In this document: positions 8,562-17,286 of the stretch, one piece after another
How positions within the stretch are numbered: the stretch's first letter is position 1
Layout: each line of letters starts with the position of its first letter
Origin: Duganella sacchari
GTDB lineage: Bacteria; Pseudomonadota; Gammaproteobacteria; Burkholderiales; Burkholderiaceae_D
Reading direction: 5' to 3'
NCBI RefSeq assembly: GCF_900143065.1
Contig: NZ_FRCX01000004.1
Span: 248,001-312,000, forward strand
Length of the DNA: 64,000 nucleotides
The notes under the pieces: generated by a model
Told to the model about the DNA's origin: nothing
Seen by the model: only the letters and a program-made list of their open reading frames with translations
The model's database searches: none
Translations under genes and position numbers: made by a program

Positions 8562-9149
8562 ATGAGCATTCTTCTCCTCAGCGGCAGCCCGGCCGCACCT
8601 TCCAGCACCGGCCGGTTGCTGGATCATGTTGGCGACAAGCTGGCCGCGCTCGGCCACCGCCGCAGCAAATTACAAGTCCGCGACCTGCCTGCCAAAGCCC
8701 TGCTGCATGCGGATTTCACCGATCTGGCCATCAAGCGCGCCGTGGACGCGGTGGCTGAGGCAGAGGCGATCGTGGTGGCGACGCCTGTTTATAAGGCGTC
8801 CTACACCGGGATCCTGAAGGCCTTCCTCGACCTGCTGCCGCAAGACGGCCTGAAAGACAAGCTGGTGCTGCCGCTGGCCACCGGCGGCAGCCAGTCGCAC
8901 ATGCTGGCGCTGGACTATGCGCTGCGCCCGGTGTTGCAGTCGCTGGAAGCGCGCCAGGTATTGACCAGTATTTACGCCACCTCGCAGCAACTGACCTGGA
9001 ATGACGTCAGCGGCCTGACGCTGGACCAGGCGATTGCCTGGCGCGTGCAGGATGGCGTGGACGCCTTGTCCGCCGCACTGAACGTGCTGCGTCAGCAGGC
9101 GGATGATGTATTTGTGACGCAGGCGCAGCCCGTGCGTCTGGCGCGATAA
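8562..9149 (+). CDS. ssuE: NADPH-dependent FMN reductase SsuE
   Basis: A 195-residue flavodoxin-like reductase that supplies FMNH2 to the sulfonate monooxygenase. The N-terminal GSPAAPSSTGRLL forms the FMN-phosphate loop, and TPVYKASYTGILKAFLDLLP near residue 78 is the SsuE-family flavin contact and tetramer region. It is the first gene of ssuEADCB. AAAGGGACA at 8549-8557 is a fair ribosome-binding site. It may also feed the two flavin-dependent oxygenases encoded on the other side of the divergent promoter. Confidence 0.92.
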   Translation: MSILLLSGSPAAPSSTGRLLDHVGDKLAALGHRRSKLQVRDLPAKALLHADFTDLAIKRAVDAVAEAEAIVVATPVYKASYTGILKAFLDLLPQDGLKDKLVLPLATGGSQSHMLALDYALRPVLQSLEARQVLTSIYATSQQLTWNDVSGLTLDQAIAWRVQDGVDALSAALNVLRQQADDVFVTQAQPVRLAR

Positions 9150-9158
9150 GGAGCCAGC

Positions 9159-10139
9159 ATGAGTATTGACCAGAAACGCGCGGCACGCCGCCATACCTTG
9201 GGCCTGTTGTTTGCGGCGGGCGTGATGGCGGCCGGCGGCGCGCAGGCGCAGTCCGTGGCCAAACAGGTAGTCCGCATCGGCTATCAGAAATACGGCACGC
9301 TGACGCTGCTGAAAGGACGCGGCACGCTGGAACAGCGCCTGGCTTCCCGCAACGTCACCGTCAAGTGGACGGAATTCCCCGCCGGCCCGCAACTGCTGGA
9401 AGGGTTGAACGTGGGCAGCGTGGACTTTGGCACGGTGGGCGAGGCGCCGCCTATCTTTGCCCAGGCGGCTGGCGCCAACCTGGTTTATGTCGGCAATGAG
9501 CCGCCGTCGCCCGGCAGCGAAGCGATCGTCGTCCCCAAAGACTCCAGGCTGCGCAGCCTCGCTGACCTGAAGGGTAAAAAGGTGGTGCTGAACAAAGGCT
9601 CCAATGTGCACTATCTGCTGGTGAAGGCGCTGGAAAAAGCCGGCCTGGGTTACAAGGATATTGACGTCGTCTACCTGCCGCCCGCCGATGCGCGCGCCGC
9701 GTTCGAACGCGGCAGCGTTGATGCGTGGGCGATCTGGGACCCGTTCCTGGCCGCAGCCGAGAAGCAGCTGAATGCGCGGGTACTGGCAGATGGCCAAGGC
9801 CTGGTCGCCAATCACCAGTTCTATCTGGCCTCGCGTCCATACGCGGAAAAGAACAGCGATATCGTCCGCATCGTGCTGGAGGAAATCGCCAAGGTAGACG
9901 AGTGGGGCGCGAAAAATCCGAAGGAGGTCGCGCGGATCCTGTCGGCGCAGACCGGCCTGGAAGTGGATGTGGTGGCGCTGGCGGCATCGCGCTACAGCTA
10001 CTGCGTGAAGCCGATCACCAGTGAGGTGCTGGAGCAGCAGCAAAAGGTTGCCGATGCCTTCTCGAATCTGAAACTGATCCCGAAACCGATCGTGGTCAAA
10101 GATGCACAGCTGCCGGCCAAACAGCTGGCGGCGCAATAA
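9159..10139 (+). CDS. ssuA: Aliphatic sulfonate ABC transporter substrate-binding protein SsuA
   Basis: A 326-residue periplasmic protein. A twin-arginine-like start (KRAARRHTLGLLFAAGVMAAGGAQAQS) forms the signal peptide with an AQA cleavage site near residue 30. SsuA markers include VRIGYQKYGTLTLLKGRGTLE near residue 38 and TEFPAGPQLLEGLNVGSVDFG near residue 70. It captures alkanesulfonates for the SsuBC importer. AAGGAG 9 bp upstream of the start and a 9-bp gap from ssuE show operon membership. Confidence 0.92.
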   Translation: MSIDQKRAARRHTLGLLFAAGVMAAGGAQAQSVAKQVVRIGYQKYGTLTLLKGRGTLEQRLASRNVTVKWTEFPAGPQLLEGLNVGSVDFGTVGEAPPIFAQAAGANLVYVGNEPPSPGSEAIVVPKDSRLRSLADLKGKKVVLNKGSNVHYLLVKALEKAGLGYKDIDVVYLPPADARAAFERGSVDAWAIWDPFLAAAEKQLNARVLADGQGLVANHQFYLASRPYAEKNSDIVRIVLEEIAKVDEWGAKNPKEVARILSAQTGLEVDVVALAASRYSYCVKPITSEVLEQQQKVADAFSNLKLIPKPIVVKDAQLPAKQLAAQ

Positions 10140-10148
10140 GGAATCAAG

Positions 10149-11300
10149 ATGTCTCTGAATTTGTTCTGGTTTATCCCGACCCATGGCGACAGCCGCTACC
10201 TCGGCACGTCGAAGGGCGCGCGTCCCATCGATGCGAATTATCTGAAGCAGGTGGCGGTGGCCGCCGACACGCTGGGCTACGACGGCGTGCTGCTGCCGAC
10301 TGGCCGCTCGTGCGAAGACGCGTGGGTGGTGGCGTCGTCGCTGATCCACGTGACGCAAAAGCTCAAGTTCCTGGTGGCGATCCGTCCGGGCCTGACCACG
10401 CCTGGGCTGGCAGTCCGCATGGCGTCGACCTTTGACCGGCTGTCGAATGGCCGCCTGCTGATTAACGTCGTGACCGGCGGCGACCAAGGCGAACTGGAAG
10501 CCGATGGCCTGTTTGCCGATCACGCCAAGCGCTACGAAATCTCGGATGAATTCATTCGCGTCTGGCGCGCTTCGCTGTCGGGCGAGGGCGGCGACAAGGG
10601 TTATGATTTTGAAGGCAAGCACATTATCGTCAAAGGCGCGAAAACGCTGTACCCGCCGGTGCAGAAGCCTTATCCGCCGCTGTACTTCGGCGGCTCTTCC
10701 GAACCTGCGCATGAACTGGCAGCGGAGCAGATGGACGTCTACCTGACCTGGGGCGAGCCGCCAGCCGCCGTGGCGGCCAAGCTGGACGACATCCGTGCGC
10801 GCGCTGCCAAACATGGCCGCACCGTGAAATTCGGTATCCGGCTGCACGTGATCGTGCGCGAAACCAGTGAAGAAGCCTGGCGCGCGGCCGATGAGCTGAT
10901 CAGCCACCTCGATGACGAAACCATCGCCAAGGCGCAGGCAGCGTTCTCCAGGATGGATTCGGTAGGACAGCAACGAATGGCAGCTTTGCACGGCGGCCGC
11001 CGTGACAAGCTCGAAGTATCGCCCAACCTCTGGGCCGGCGTGGGACTGGTGCGTGGTGGCGCCGGGACCGCGCTGGTGGGCGACCCCGAAACCGTGGCCG
11101 CACGTATCAGGGAGTATGCGGACCTGGGTATCGAAACCTTCATCTTCTCGGGCTATCCGCACCTGGAAGAGTCGTACCGCTTTGCGGAGCTGGTGTTCCC
11201 GCTGCTGGGCAAAGGCAAGGATCATGGCGAGCAGTCGCTGACCGGTCCTTTCGGCGAGATCATGGCCAGCGATATCGTGCCGAAAAAGAAGGCTGCATAA
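10149..11300 (+). CDS. ssuD: FMNH2-dependent alkanesulfonate monooxygenase SsuD
   Basis: A 383-residue TIM-barrel enzyme that splits alkanesulfonates to aldehyde and sulfite with O2 and FMNH2. Length matches E. coli SsuD (381). The active-site cysteine region GRSCEDAW lies near residue 53, and the conserved flavin region [24 protein letters not shown] is near residue 79. The flexible loop containing [22 protein letters not shown] is near residue 300. The gene follows ssuA by 9 bp and precedes ssuC by 1 bp, the common ssuEADCB order. Confidence 0.94.
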   Translation: MSLNLFWFIPTHGDSRYLGTSKGARPIDANYLKQVAVAADTLGYDGVLLPTGRSCEDAWVVASSLIHVTQKLKFLVAIRPGLTTPGLAVRMASTFDRLSNGRLLINVVTGGDQGELEADGLFADHAKRYEISDEFIRVWRASLSGEGGDKGYDFEGKHIIVKGAKTLYPPVQKPYPPLYFGGSSEPAHELAAEQMDVYLTWGEPPAAVAAKLDDIRARAAKHGRTVKFGIRLHVIVRETSEEAWRAADELISHLDDETIAKAQAAFSRMDSVGQQRMAALHGGRRDKLEVSPNLWAGVGLVRGGAGTALVGDPETVAARIREYADLGIETFIFSGYPHLEESYRFAELVFPLLGKGKDHGEQSLTGPFGEIMASDIVPKKKAA

Positions 11301-11301
11301 G

Positions 11302-12060
11302 ATGAAGAAGCAAAGCCTATGGGCGCCGTGGGTGCTGCCTGTGCTGCTGATCGCCGTGTGGCAGCTGTCGTCGCAACTGGGCTGGCTGTCCAGCCGCATC
11401 CTGCCGGAACCGTGGGCGGTCGCCAAGGCTTCCTGGAGCCTGGCGGTGTCGGGCGAGCTATGGACGCATCTGCGCACCAGCCTGTGGCGCGCGGCGAGCG
11501 GCTTTGCCATCGGCGCCGGTCTGGGCCTGCTGCTTGGCCTGCTCACCGGCAGCTTCCGCAGCGCCGAGACACTGCTCGATACCACGTTGCAGATGATCCG
11601 CAACATCCCGGCGCTGGCCTTGATACCGCTGGTGATCCTGTGGTTCGGCATTGACGAAACGGCCAAGCTGTTCCTGCTGGCGGTGGGCGTGTTCTTCCCC
11701 GTGTATCTGAACACCTTCCACGGCATACGCTCGGCCGACCAGGGCCTGATCGAGATGGCGCGCAGCTATGGCCTGTCTGGCTGGCCGCTGTACCGTGACG
11801 TGATTCTGCCAGCCGCGCTGCCGTCGATACTGGTGGGCGTGCGCTTCTCACTGGGGCTGGTGTGGGTGCTGCTGATTGTGGCCGAGACGATTTCGGCGCA
11901 GGCGGGCATCGGCTACATGACCATGAACGCCCGCGAGTTCCTGCAGACCGACGTGGTGCTGGTGGGGATATTGCTGTACGCCCTGCTGGGCAAGGCTGCC
12001 GATCTGCTGTCGCGCGGGATGGAGAAGCACTTCCTGCGCTGGAATCCCGCTTACCGTTAA
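11302..12060 (+). CDS. ssuC: Aliphatic sulfonate ABC transporter permease SsuC
   Basis: A 252-residue inner-membrane permease with about six hydrophobic segments. The EAA-type loop for ATPase docking reads EMARSYGLSGWPLYRDVILPAALPSILVGVR near residue 150. The N-terminus WAPWVLPVLLIAVWQLSSQLGWLSSRILPEP resembles other SsuC proteins. It forms the channel for sulfonates delivered by SsuA. It begins 1 bp after ssuD and is followed by ssuB after 9 bp. Confidence 0.92.
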   Translation: MKKQSLWAPWVLPVLLIAVWQLSSQLGWLSSRILPEPWAVAKASWSLAVSGELWTHLRTSLWRAASGFAIGAGLGLLLGLLTGSFRSAETLLDTTLQMIRNIPALALIPLVILWFGIDETAKLFLLAVGVFFPVYLNTFHGIRSADQGLIEMARSYGLSGWPLYRDVILPAALPSILVGVRFSLGLVWVLLIVAETISAQAGIGYMTMNAREFLQTDVVLVGILLYALLGKAADLLSRGMEKHFLRWNPAYR

Positions 12061-12069
12061 GGAGAACGC

Positions 12070-12888
12070 ATGTTCATATCCACCGCTTTATTCGATACGG
12101 GGGCACTGCCGCGCGAAGGCGCTGCGTGGACGTCGGCGCCGCCTGCGCGCCGCCAGGGTGTGGCGCTGGAACTGGATAGCGTCAGCAAGTCGTTTGGCGC
12201 CCGCAAGGTGCTCAAGGACATCCAGCTGGAGCTGCGTGCGGGCGAGTTTGTCGCCATCGTCGGCCGCAGCGGTTGCGGTAAGAGCACGCTGTTGCGCGCC
12301 ATCGCCGGCCTGGAGACGGCGGATGAAGGCAGTATCGCCGTTGGCAAGGGCAGTATCGGCGCCAGCATCCGCATCATGTTCCAGGAAGCGCGCCTGCTGC
12401 CGTGGAAGTCGGTGCTGGAGAACGTGGCGCTCGGTTTGCCACGGTCGTTGAACGCAGCGGCAGCCACGCTGGCCACGGTCGGCCTGGCGGAGCGCGCCGA
12501 TGATTGGCCATCGGCGCTGTCCGGCGGACAGCGCCAGCGCGTGGCGTTGGCGCGTGCCTTGCTGCACGAGCCGCAGTTACTGCTGCTGGATGAGCCGCTG
12601 GGCGCACTGGATGCGCTGACCCGCATCGAGATGCAGCAGCTGATCGAGTCGCTGTGGCTGGCGCGCGGCTTCACGGCGGTGCTGGTCACGCACGATGTGC
12701 AGGAGGCTCTGGCGCTGGCCGACCGCGTGGTGCTGATCGAGGACGGCCGCATCACGCTGGACCTCAAGGTTGACCTGCCACGTCCGCGCGCGCGCGGCAA
12801 TGCGGCGTTTGCCGCGCTGGAGCAGCGCCTGCTGGGCCGCATCCTCCATCAAACTCCCGCCGACACGGCCATTGCGGCCGCCGCCTGA
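12070..12888 (+). CDS. ssuB: Aliphatic sulfonate ABC transporter ATP-binding protein SsuB
   Basis: A 272-residue ATPase that powers sulfonate import. Walker A is GRSGCGKST near residue 68, the signature is [15 protein letters not shown] near residue 150, and Walker B is [12 protein letters not shown] near residue 172. The first 30 residues are a poorly conserved extension; the core begins at [24 protein letters not shown] 5 bp upstream supports the ATG at 12070. It is the last gene of the operon. Confidence 0.92.
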   Translation: MFISTALFDTGALPREGAAWTSAPPARRQGVALELDSVSKSFGARKVLKDIQLELRAGEFVAIVGRSGCGKSTLLRAIAGLETADEGSIAVGKGSIGASIRIMFQEARLLPWKSVLENVALGLPRSLNAAAATLATVGLAERADDWPSALSGGQRQRVALARALLHEPQLLLLDEPLGALDALTRIEMQQLIESLWLARGFTAVLVTHDVQEALALADRVVLIEDGRITLDLKVDLPRPRARGNAAFAALEQRLLGRILHQTPADTAIAAAA

Positions 12889-12892
12889 TTAC

Positions 12893-12924
12893 TGGCCGGC
12901 TCATCCGCCAAGGAGAGCCGGTCA
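12893..12924 (+). terminator. Hairpin after ssuB, possible weak terminator
   Basis: TGGCCGGCTC at 12893-12902 pairs with GAGCCGGTCA at 12915-12924, with one G-T pair and a 12-base loop, directly after the ssu operon. No run of T follows, so it could be an RNA-stabilising or Rho-assisted end rather than a simple intrinsic terminator. Confidence 0.45.
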
Positions 12925-13096
12925 CACGCCTTAAGACAGATTCCTTTTGCGTAGCGCACCGTTATCATAACGGCATGCGGATATGATCGATTTTATCGAT
13001 AATAAAGCGGTAAATAATTCGTTTTACAACTTGAAATGGCGCGAGCATAATAGTCCGTACACGAACAATTTTTGTTCCCACATTAGGAGTTTCTAA
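12925..13096 (+). promoter_or_regulatory. Upstream region of the yceI gene with several inverted repeats
   Basis: The region is AT-rich and holds a perfect 15-bp palindrome, CCGTTAT-c-ATAACGG, at 12959-12973; ATCGAT-ttt-ATCGAT at 12986-13000; and GAACAA-ttt-TTGTTC at 13063-13077. TTAGGAG at 13085-13091 is the ribosome-binding site. The palindromes are candidate operators for control of the YceI gene. The bound regulator is unknown. Confidence 0.5.
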
Positions 13097-13663
13097 ATGA
13101 AAAAAATCGTTGCCCTGCTGATCGCCGCTGGTATCTCGCTGACCGCTGCTGCCGCTCCTGACAACTTCTCGTCGGACGCCAATCACACCTTCTCGAGCTT
13201 CAGCTACAGCCACTTCGGCTACTCGACCCAGCAAAGCCGCTTCAACAACACCACCGCCAAATTCACGCTGGACCGTGCGGCCAAGACTGGCTCGGTGGAA
13301 GCGACCATCGATGCCAAATCGGTAGACACCGGCTCCAAGCTGTTCGACCAGCACATTCAGGGCGAAGATTTCCTGGACACCGCCAAATATCCAACCATCA
13401 CCTACAAGTCCACCAAAGTGAACTTCAAGGGCGACGTACCATCGACGGTTGAGGGCAACCTGACCCTGAAAGGCGTGACCAAGCCAGTCACCCTGACCAT
13501 CACCCACTTCCAGTGCATGGATCACCCGATGATGAAGAAACTGGCTTGCGGCGCCAACGCCACCGCCACCATCAAGCGTACCGAATTCAACGCCGGCAAA
13601 TACGCACCGCACGTGGGCGATGACGTGACCCTGTCGTTCGCTATCGAAGCACTGAAAGACTAA
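13097..13663 (+). CDS. Periplasmic YceI-family protein
   Basis: A 188-residue secreted protein with signal peptide MKKIVALLIAAGISLTAAAA. The mature part is the YceI lipocalin-like beta-barrel, with the typical stretches DANHTFSSFSYSHFGYS near residue 27 and DGLT-type segment NLTLKGVTKPVTLTI near residue 121. Members bind long isoprenoid lipids or act in acid or redox stress; a physiological role here cannot be assigned. A cysteine pair (QCMDH and LACGA) might form a disulfide. A strong terminator follows. Confidence 0.9.
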   Translation: MKKIVALLIAAGISLTAAAAPDNFSSDANHTFSSFSYSHFGYSTQQSRFNNTTAKFTLDRAAKTGSVEATIDAKSVDTGSKLFDQHIQGEDFLDTAKYPTITYKSTKVNFKGDVPSTVEGNLTLKGVTKPVTLTITHFQCMDHPMMKKLACGANATATIKRTEFNAGKYAPHVGDDVTLSFAIEALKD

Positions 13664-13702
13664 TCCACGGGAACTGGGCTCGCCTCAATTCTCTGACACT
13701 GC

Positions 13703-13736
13703 CGGCGCGGCACTGAACACCGCGCCGTTTTTATTT
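13703..13736 (+). terminator. Rho-independent terminator after yceI gene
   Basis: CGGCGCGG at 13703-13710 pairs perfectly with CCGCGCCG at 13720-13727 across a 9-base loop, followed by TTTTTATTTT. It ends the yceI transcript and isolates it from the amidohydrolase gene. Confidence 0.9.
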
Positions 13737-13749
13737 TCCAGGAGTAGTT

Positions 13750-15510
13750 ATGAAGTTGAAGCAGCCCGCAATTGCGGTGGCGCTCGCCTGCGCGTTCTCC
13801 GCCCACGCAACCGACCTGATTATCACCAATGGCAAGGTCGCGACCATGACCAAAGAGGGCGCCTACGCCCAGGCGCTCGCCATCACCGACGGCAAGATCG
13901 ACGCCGTGGGCAGCAATGCCCAGATCCTCAAACGCAAATCATCCAATACGCAAGTCATCGACGCTGCCGGCAGGACCGTGATTCCCGGCCTGAACGACTC
14001 GCACCTGCACATCATCCGCGAAGGCTTGAATTACAACGCTGAAATGCGCTGGGATGGCGTGACCTCGCTCAGGCAAGCCTTGCAGATGCTGAAGGAGCAG
14101 GCCGCGCGTACACCGAAAGGCGGCTGGGTGAAGGTGGTCGGCGGCTGGAACGAATTCCAGTTCGAAGAGAAGCGCCTGCCGACGCTGGAAGAAATCAATG
14201 AGGCGGTACCGGACAAGCCGGTATTCCTGCTGTATCTGTACGGCCTGGGCTTCCTGAACCAGAAGGGCATTGAAACGCTGGGCTACAACGCCGACACCAG
14301 GTTCAAGGACGGCGTGGTGGAGCTGGGCGCTGACGGCAAACCGACCGGCAAGCTGATCGCCAAGCCGAACGCGATGATCCTCTACACCACGCTGGCGAAG
14401 ACGGGCGCGCTGTCGCGCGAGCAGCAGCTCAATTCGACGCAGCAGTACTACACCGAACTGAATCGCCTTGGCCTGACCAGCGCGATCGATGCGGGCGGCG
14501 GCGGCCAGGCGTATCCGGATGACTACGCGGTCAGCCTGGAGCTGGCCAGGAACGGCAAGCTGACGGTGCGTACTTCCTATTACCTGTTTGCGCAAAAGCC
14601 TGGCAAGGAGCTGGAAGATTATCAGCGCTGGCTGACGCAAACCCATCCCGACAAGAATGACCATCTGTTCTACGCCAACGGCTACAACACCGAAGGCGGC
14701 GGCGAGAACCTGGTGTGGAGTGCCGCGGATTTCGAAAACTTCCTGGAGCCGCGCCCGGACATGCCGGCGCAGATGGAGAGTGAGCTGGAGCCGGTGCTGC
14801 GTCTGCTCATCAAGAACCGCTGGCCGTTCCGCATCCACGCCACCTATGACGAGAGCATCGACCGCGATCTGGCCGTGATCGAGAAGGTGAACAAGGATAC
14901 GCCGCTGAACGGCCTGCGCTGGTTCTTCGACCACGCGGAAACCATCAGCGACAAGCAGTTGGCGCGCGTGAAAGCGCTGGGCGGCGGCATCGCGGTGCAG
15001 GACCGCATGTATTTCCAGGGCGAGTTGTACTGGAAGCAGTACGGTGCGCAAAGCCGCCAGATGCCGCCGATTCAGAAAATGCTGGCCATGAAGATTCCGG
15101 TCGGCCTGGGCACGGACGGCACGCGCGTTTCAAGCTATGGTCCATGGCCGTCGATCTACTGGGCCGTGACCGGCAAGACCGCTGGCGGCCTGCAGATCTG
15201 GCGCGACCAGGATGTGCTGAGCCGCTATCAGGCGCTCAAGCTCATGACCCAAGGCAGCGCCTGGATGAGCGGCGAGGAAAAGCTGAAAGGCACGCTGGCC
15301 AAGGGCCAATATGCTGACATCGTCATCCTGCCGCAGGACTATTTCACGATGGACGTGGAGAAGATCAAACAGCTCGAATCCAGCCTGACGATTGTAAACG
15401 GCAAGGTGGTGTATGCCGCCCCCGAGTACTCGCAGTTCGCTCCGGCCAGACTGGAGGTGCAGCCGGACTGGAGTCCCGTGAAGCATTACGGCGGCTACCA
15501 GAACAAATAG
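13750..15510 (+). CDS. Secreted amidohydrolase, YtcJ-like (Amidohydro_3)
   Basis: A 586-residue metal-dependent hydrolase with a signal peptide (MKLKQPAIAVALACAFSAHA), so it acts in the periplasm. The N-terminal beta-sandwich (DLIITNGKVATMTKEGAYAQALAI) and the metal motif NDSHLHI near residue 83 mark the amidohydrolase fold. A His-containing strand LRWFFDHAETIS near residue 385 and GLGTDGTRVSSYGPW near residue 457 supply further metal or catalytic residues. YtcJ-like proteins hydrolyse amides or N-acyl compounds; the substrate is unknown. AGGAG 6 bp upstream supports the start. Confidence 0.85.
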   Translation: MKLKQPAIAVALACAFSAHATDLIITNGKVATMTKEGAYAQALAITDGKIDAVGSNAQILKRKSSNTQVIDAAGRTVIPGLNDSHLHIIREGLNYNAEMRWDGVTSLRQALQMLKEQAARTPKGGWVKVVGGWNEFQFEEKRLPTLEEINEAVPDKPVFLLYLYGLGFLNQKGIETLGYNADTRFKDGVVELGADGKPTGKLIAKPNAMILYTTLAKTGALSREQQLNSTQQYYTELNRLGLTSAIDAGGGGQAYPDDYAVSLELARNGKLTVRTSYYLFAQKPGKELEDYQRWLTQTHPDKNDHLFYANGYNTEGGGENLVWSAADFENFLEPRPDMPAQMESELEPVLRLLIKNRWPFRIHATYDESIDRDLAVIEKVNKDTPLNGLRWFFDHAETISDKQLARVKALGGGIAVQDRMYFQGELYWKQYGAQSRQMPPIQKMLAMKIPVGLGTDGTRVSSYGPWPSIYWAVTGKTAGGLQIWRDQDVLSRYQALKLMTQGSAWMSGEEKLKGTLAKGQYADIVILPQDYFTMDVEKIKQLESSLTIVNGKVVYAAPEYSQFAPARLEVQPDWSPVKHYGGYQNK

Positions 15511-16098
15511 TCAGGCGACCAACCAGCCGATCAGTGCGCCCGCAGCCAGCAGCCACAGCAGGTGGATGCGGGTGCGCCATAGCAGCAGGCCTGCGGTGAG
15601 CGCGATCAGCCACAGTGGCCAGTCGGTGGCTGGCTTGTCGTTGCTGGCGGCGAGGATCACGCCGACCGACACCATCAAGCCCACCACCACCGGCGCCATG
15701 CCTTGCTTGAAAGCGCGTACGCCCAGCAGCTCGCGGTTGCGGTGTCCCCAGCGCGCGGCCATGTAGGTGAGCGTGGTCGCGGGCGCCAGAATGCCGAGCA
15801 TGGTGACGGCGACGCCGGCCAGCGCAGCCGCATAGCTGCCGGCGTTCAGGCCCACATTCCAGCCCATCAGCGCAACGAACAGCACATTGGGGCCGGGCGC
15901 CGCTTGCGCAATCGCGATCGAATTATTGAATTGTTCCTGCGTCAGCCAGTGGTGTTCCACCACCAGGTAGCGGTGCATTTCGGTAGTGGTGGAAATCGCA
16001 CCGCCAATCGACATCAGTGACAGCAGCATGTAATGTCCGAACAGACTGAGCCAGTCACTCAAGCTCAGTACGATATGGAGTGGCGCTTGGTTCATCAT
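15511..16098 (-). CDS. chrA: Chromate transporter, second (C-terminal-type) short ChrA subunit
   Basis: A 195-residue membrane protein with about five hydrophobic segments. FGHYMLLSLMSIGGAIS near residue 20 and AIAQAAPGPNVLFVALMGW near residue 63 are the ChrA domain signature. It starts with the tandem Met at 16098, where ATGA overlaps the stop of the upstream chrA partner, so translation is coupled. Two short chrA genes act together in place of one fused two-domain ChrA. Confidence 0.87.
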   Translation of the reverse strand: MMNQAPLHIVLSLSDWLSLFGHYMLLSLMSIGGAISTTTEMHRYLVVEHHWLTQEQFNNSIAIAQAAPGPNVLFVALMGWNVGLNAGSYAAALAGVAVTMLGILAPATTLTYMAARWGHRNRELLGVRAFKQGMAPVVVGLMVSVGVILAASNDKPATDWPLWLIALTAGLLLWRTRIHLLWLLAAGALIGWLVA

Positions 16099-16673
16099 GC
16101 CGGCGTTCCCTTGAGTTTGCGGTAGGTGAGTGCGCAAGCTGCGCCGCCCAGGATGAACAGGGTGTAGGCCAAGGGAAGGCGCAGCACCAGCACGGACACC
16201 ACGCACAGCGCCGCAATCAGGCCCGTCAGCCAGCGCGGCAGCGGATGCGTGCGCAAGGCGGTCGCCAGCTTGAGGCCGGTCGCTGCGATCATGCCTGCCG
16301 TCACGGCAGCCATGCCCCGCAAGGCGCCTGCCACGCCGGGATGGTTGCCGTACTGCGCGTACAGCACGGCCAGCACCAGCACTACCAGCAGCGGCACGCA
16401 CAGCATGCCGGCCAGCGCTGCCAGCGCGCCGCGCAGGCCGAAGTAGCGGTCGCCGATCATCAGCGAGAGGTTGACGACGTTGGGGCCGGGCATGATCTGC
16501 GCGACCGCCCAGTCTTCAATGAACTCTTCCGGCGTCAGCCACTTCTTGCGTTCGACAATTTCGCGCTGGACCACGGCCAGCACGCCACCAAAACCTTGCA
16601 GTGCAAGAATGGTGAATGACATGAATAAATCCAGCAGGGAGGCTGGACGGGGGCGGGCGGCATCGGAGGTCAT
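16095..16673 (-). CDS. chrA: Chromate transporter, first (N-terminal-type) short ChrA subunit
   Basis: A 192-residue membrane protein of the ChrA family. It has LFMSFTILALQGFGGVLAVVQREIV near residue 16 and AQIMPGPNVVNLSLMIGDR near residue 58, the paired signature of this family. It forms a short-chain (bipartite) chromate transporter with the overlapping downstream gene. Such pairs export chromate, although in some hosts they have other anion roles. No ChrB-type regulator is next to it. Confidence 0.88.
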   Translation of the reverse strand: MTSDAARPRPASLLDLFMSFTILALQGFGGVLAVVQREIVERKKWLTPEEFIEDWAVAQIMPGPNVVNLSLMIGDRYFGLRGALAALAGMLCVPLLVVLVLAVLYAQYGNHPGVAGALRGMAAVTAGMIAATGLKLATALRTHPLPRWLTGLIAALCVVSVLVLRLPLAYTLFILGGAACALTYRKLKGTPA

Positions 16674-16803
16674 ACCACATTATAGAACGGGGTGACTTTA
16701 ATTGCGGAATGATGGGAGGCTGATATTGACTTTGGCTCATCGTCGTCCATACTCCCTGAGCGCATCACCGATCGGGCGGTAGCCCTCACTCTCACCAAGG
16801 ATC

Positions 16804-17031
16804 ATGATGAACGTTATGCTAGTCCAAAGCCTGGAATCAGCGCCTCCCACCGTGTTATTCCAGCAGCGCCGCGATGAAGAATGCAGTGCCGTAGTCGAAC
16901 GCGGCATTACCGTGCAGGACAGTTTCAATACCGTGTGTGCCATCGAGTACTTGAAATCGCACAATGTCAATCCGAAAGTGATCGAACGGGTGTTATTACA
17001 CCCGGATCAGCGTCGAAAATCCTCGCATTGA
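16804..17031 (+). CDS. Small protein of unknown function (75 aa)
   Basis: A 75-residue protein. The tandem ATGs at 16804 and 16807 follow AAGGATC at 16797-16803, a usable ribosome-binding site. The sequence is globular-looking, with EYLKSHNVNPKVIERVLLHPDQRR as an amphipathic C-terminal helix, and lacks a signal peptide. I do not recognise a named domain. The C-terminal helices could support nucleic-acid or protein binding, but nothing decisive is visible. It is followed by the intergenic DnaA-box-like cluster. Confidence 0.65.
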   Translation: MMNVMLVQSLESAPPTVLFQQRRDEECSAVVERGITVQDSFNTVCAIEYLKSHNVNPKVIERVLLHPDQRRKSSH

Positions 17032-17051
17032 TCTCGGCAGCCTGCGTTTAC

Positions 17052-17249
17052 TTATGCACAAATCATGTTGACAAGAATTTTTTTGAAAAGTTTTCTTGTT
17101 ACAATCGAAGACCTTGCAAGCTATTGATTTTAAAGGCGATTGTTTTTGCCTGTTGGATGGGCAGTTTGTCGGAAACCGCGCCGTTACAGGCCGTATGCGT
17201 TGTCAATGGGGGTATATCCACATAGATATCCACAAGTATTGTGGATATC
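17052..17249. other. Cluster of DnaA-box-like sites with a 25-bp palindrome
   Basis: The 255-bp gap between genes is AT-rich and holds an exact TTATGCACA (17052-17060), two ATATCCACA sites one base off the DnaA-box consensus (17214-17222 and 17226-17234), and an inverted TGTGGATAT (17240-17248). The latter pair builds the perfect palindrome GATATCCACAA-gta-TTGTGGATATC at 17225-17249. It lies just downstream of the REC-PAS gene, so the palindrome could also serve as its terminator hairpin, although a T-run is missing. Confidence 0.55.
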
Positions 17250-17286
17250 CCGAAAAACGCTTATCAATCCGTGACTTAAGCGAAAC

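Noticed and set aside
8670..11726. Open frame of more than 1000 codons opposite the ssu operon
   Set aside because: It lies wholly across ssuE, ssuA, ssuD and part of ssuC, has low-complexity His/Arg/Gln-rich sequence and no recognisable domain. Long antisense frames are a normal effect of high GC at third positions.
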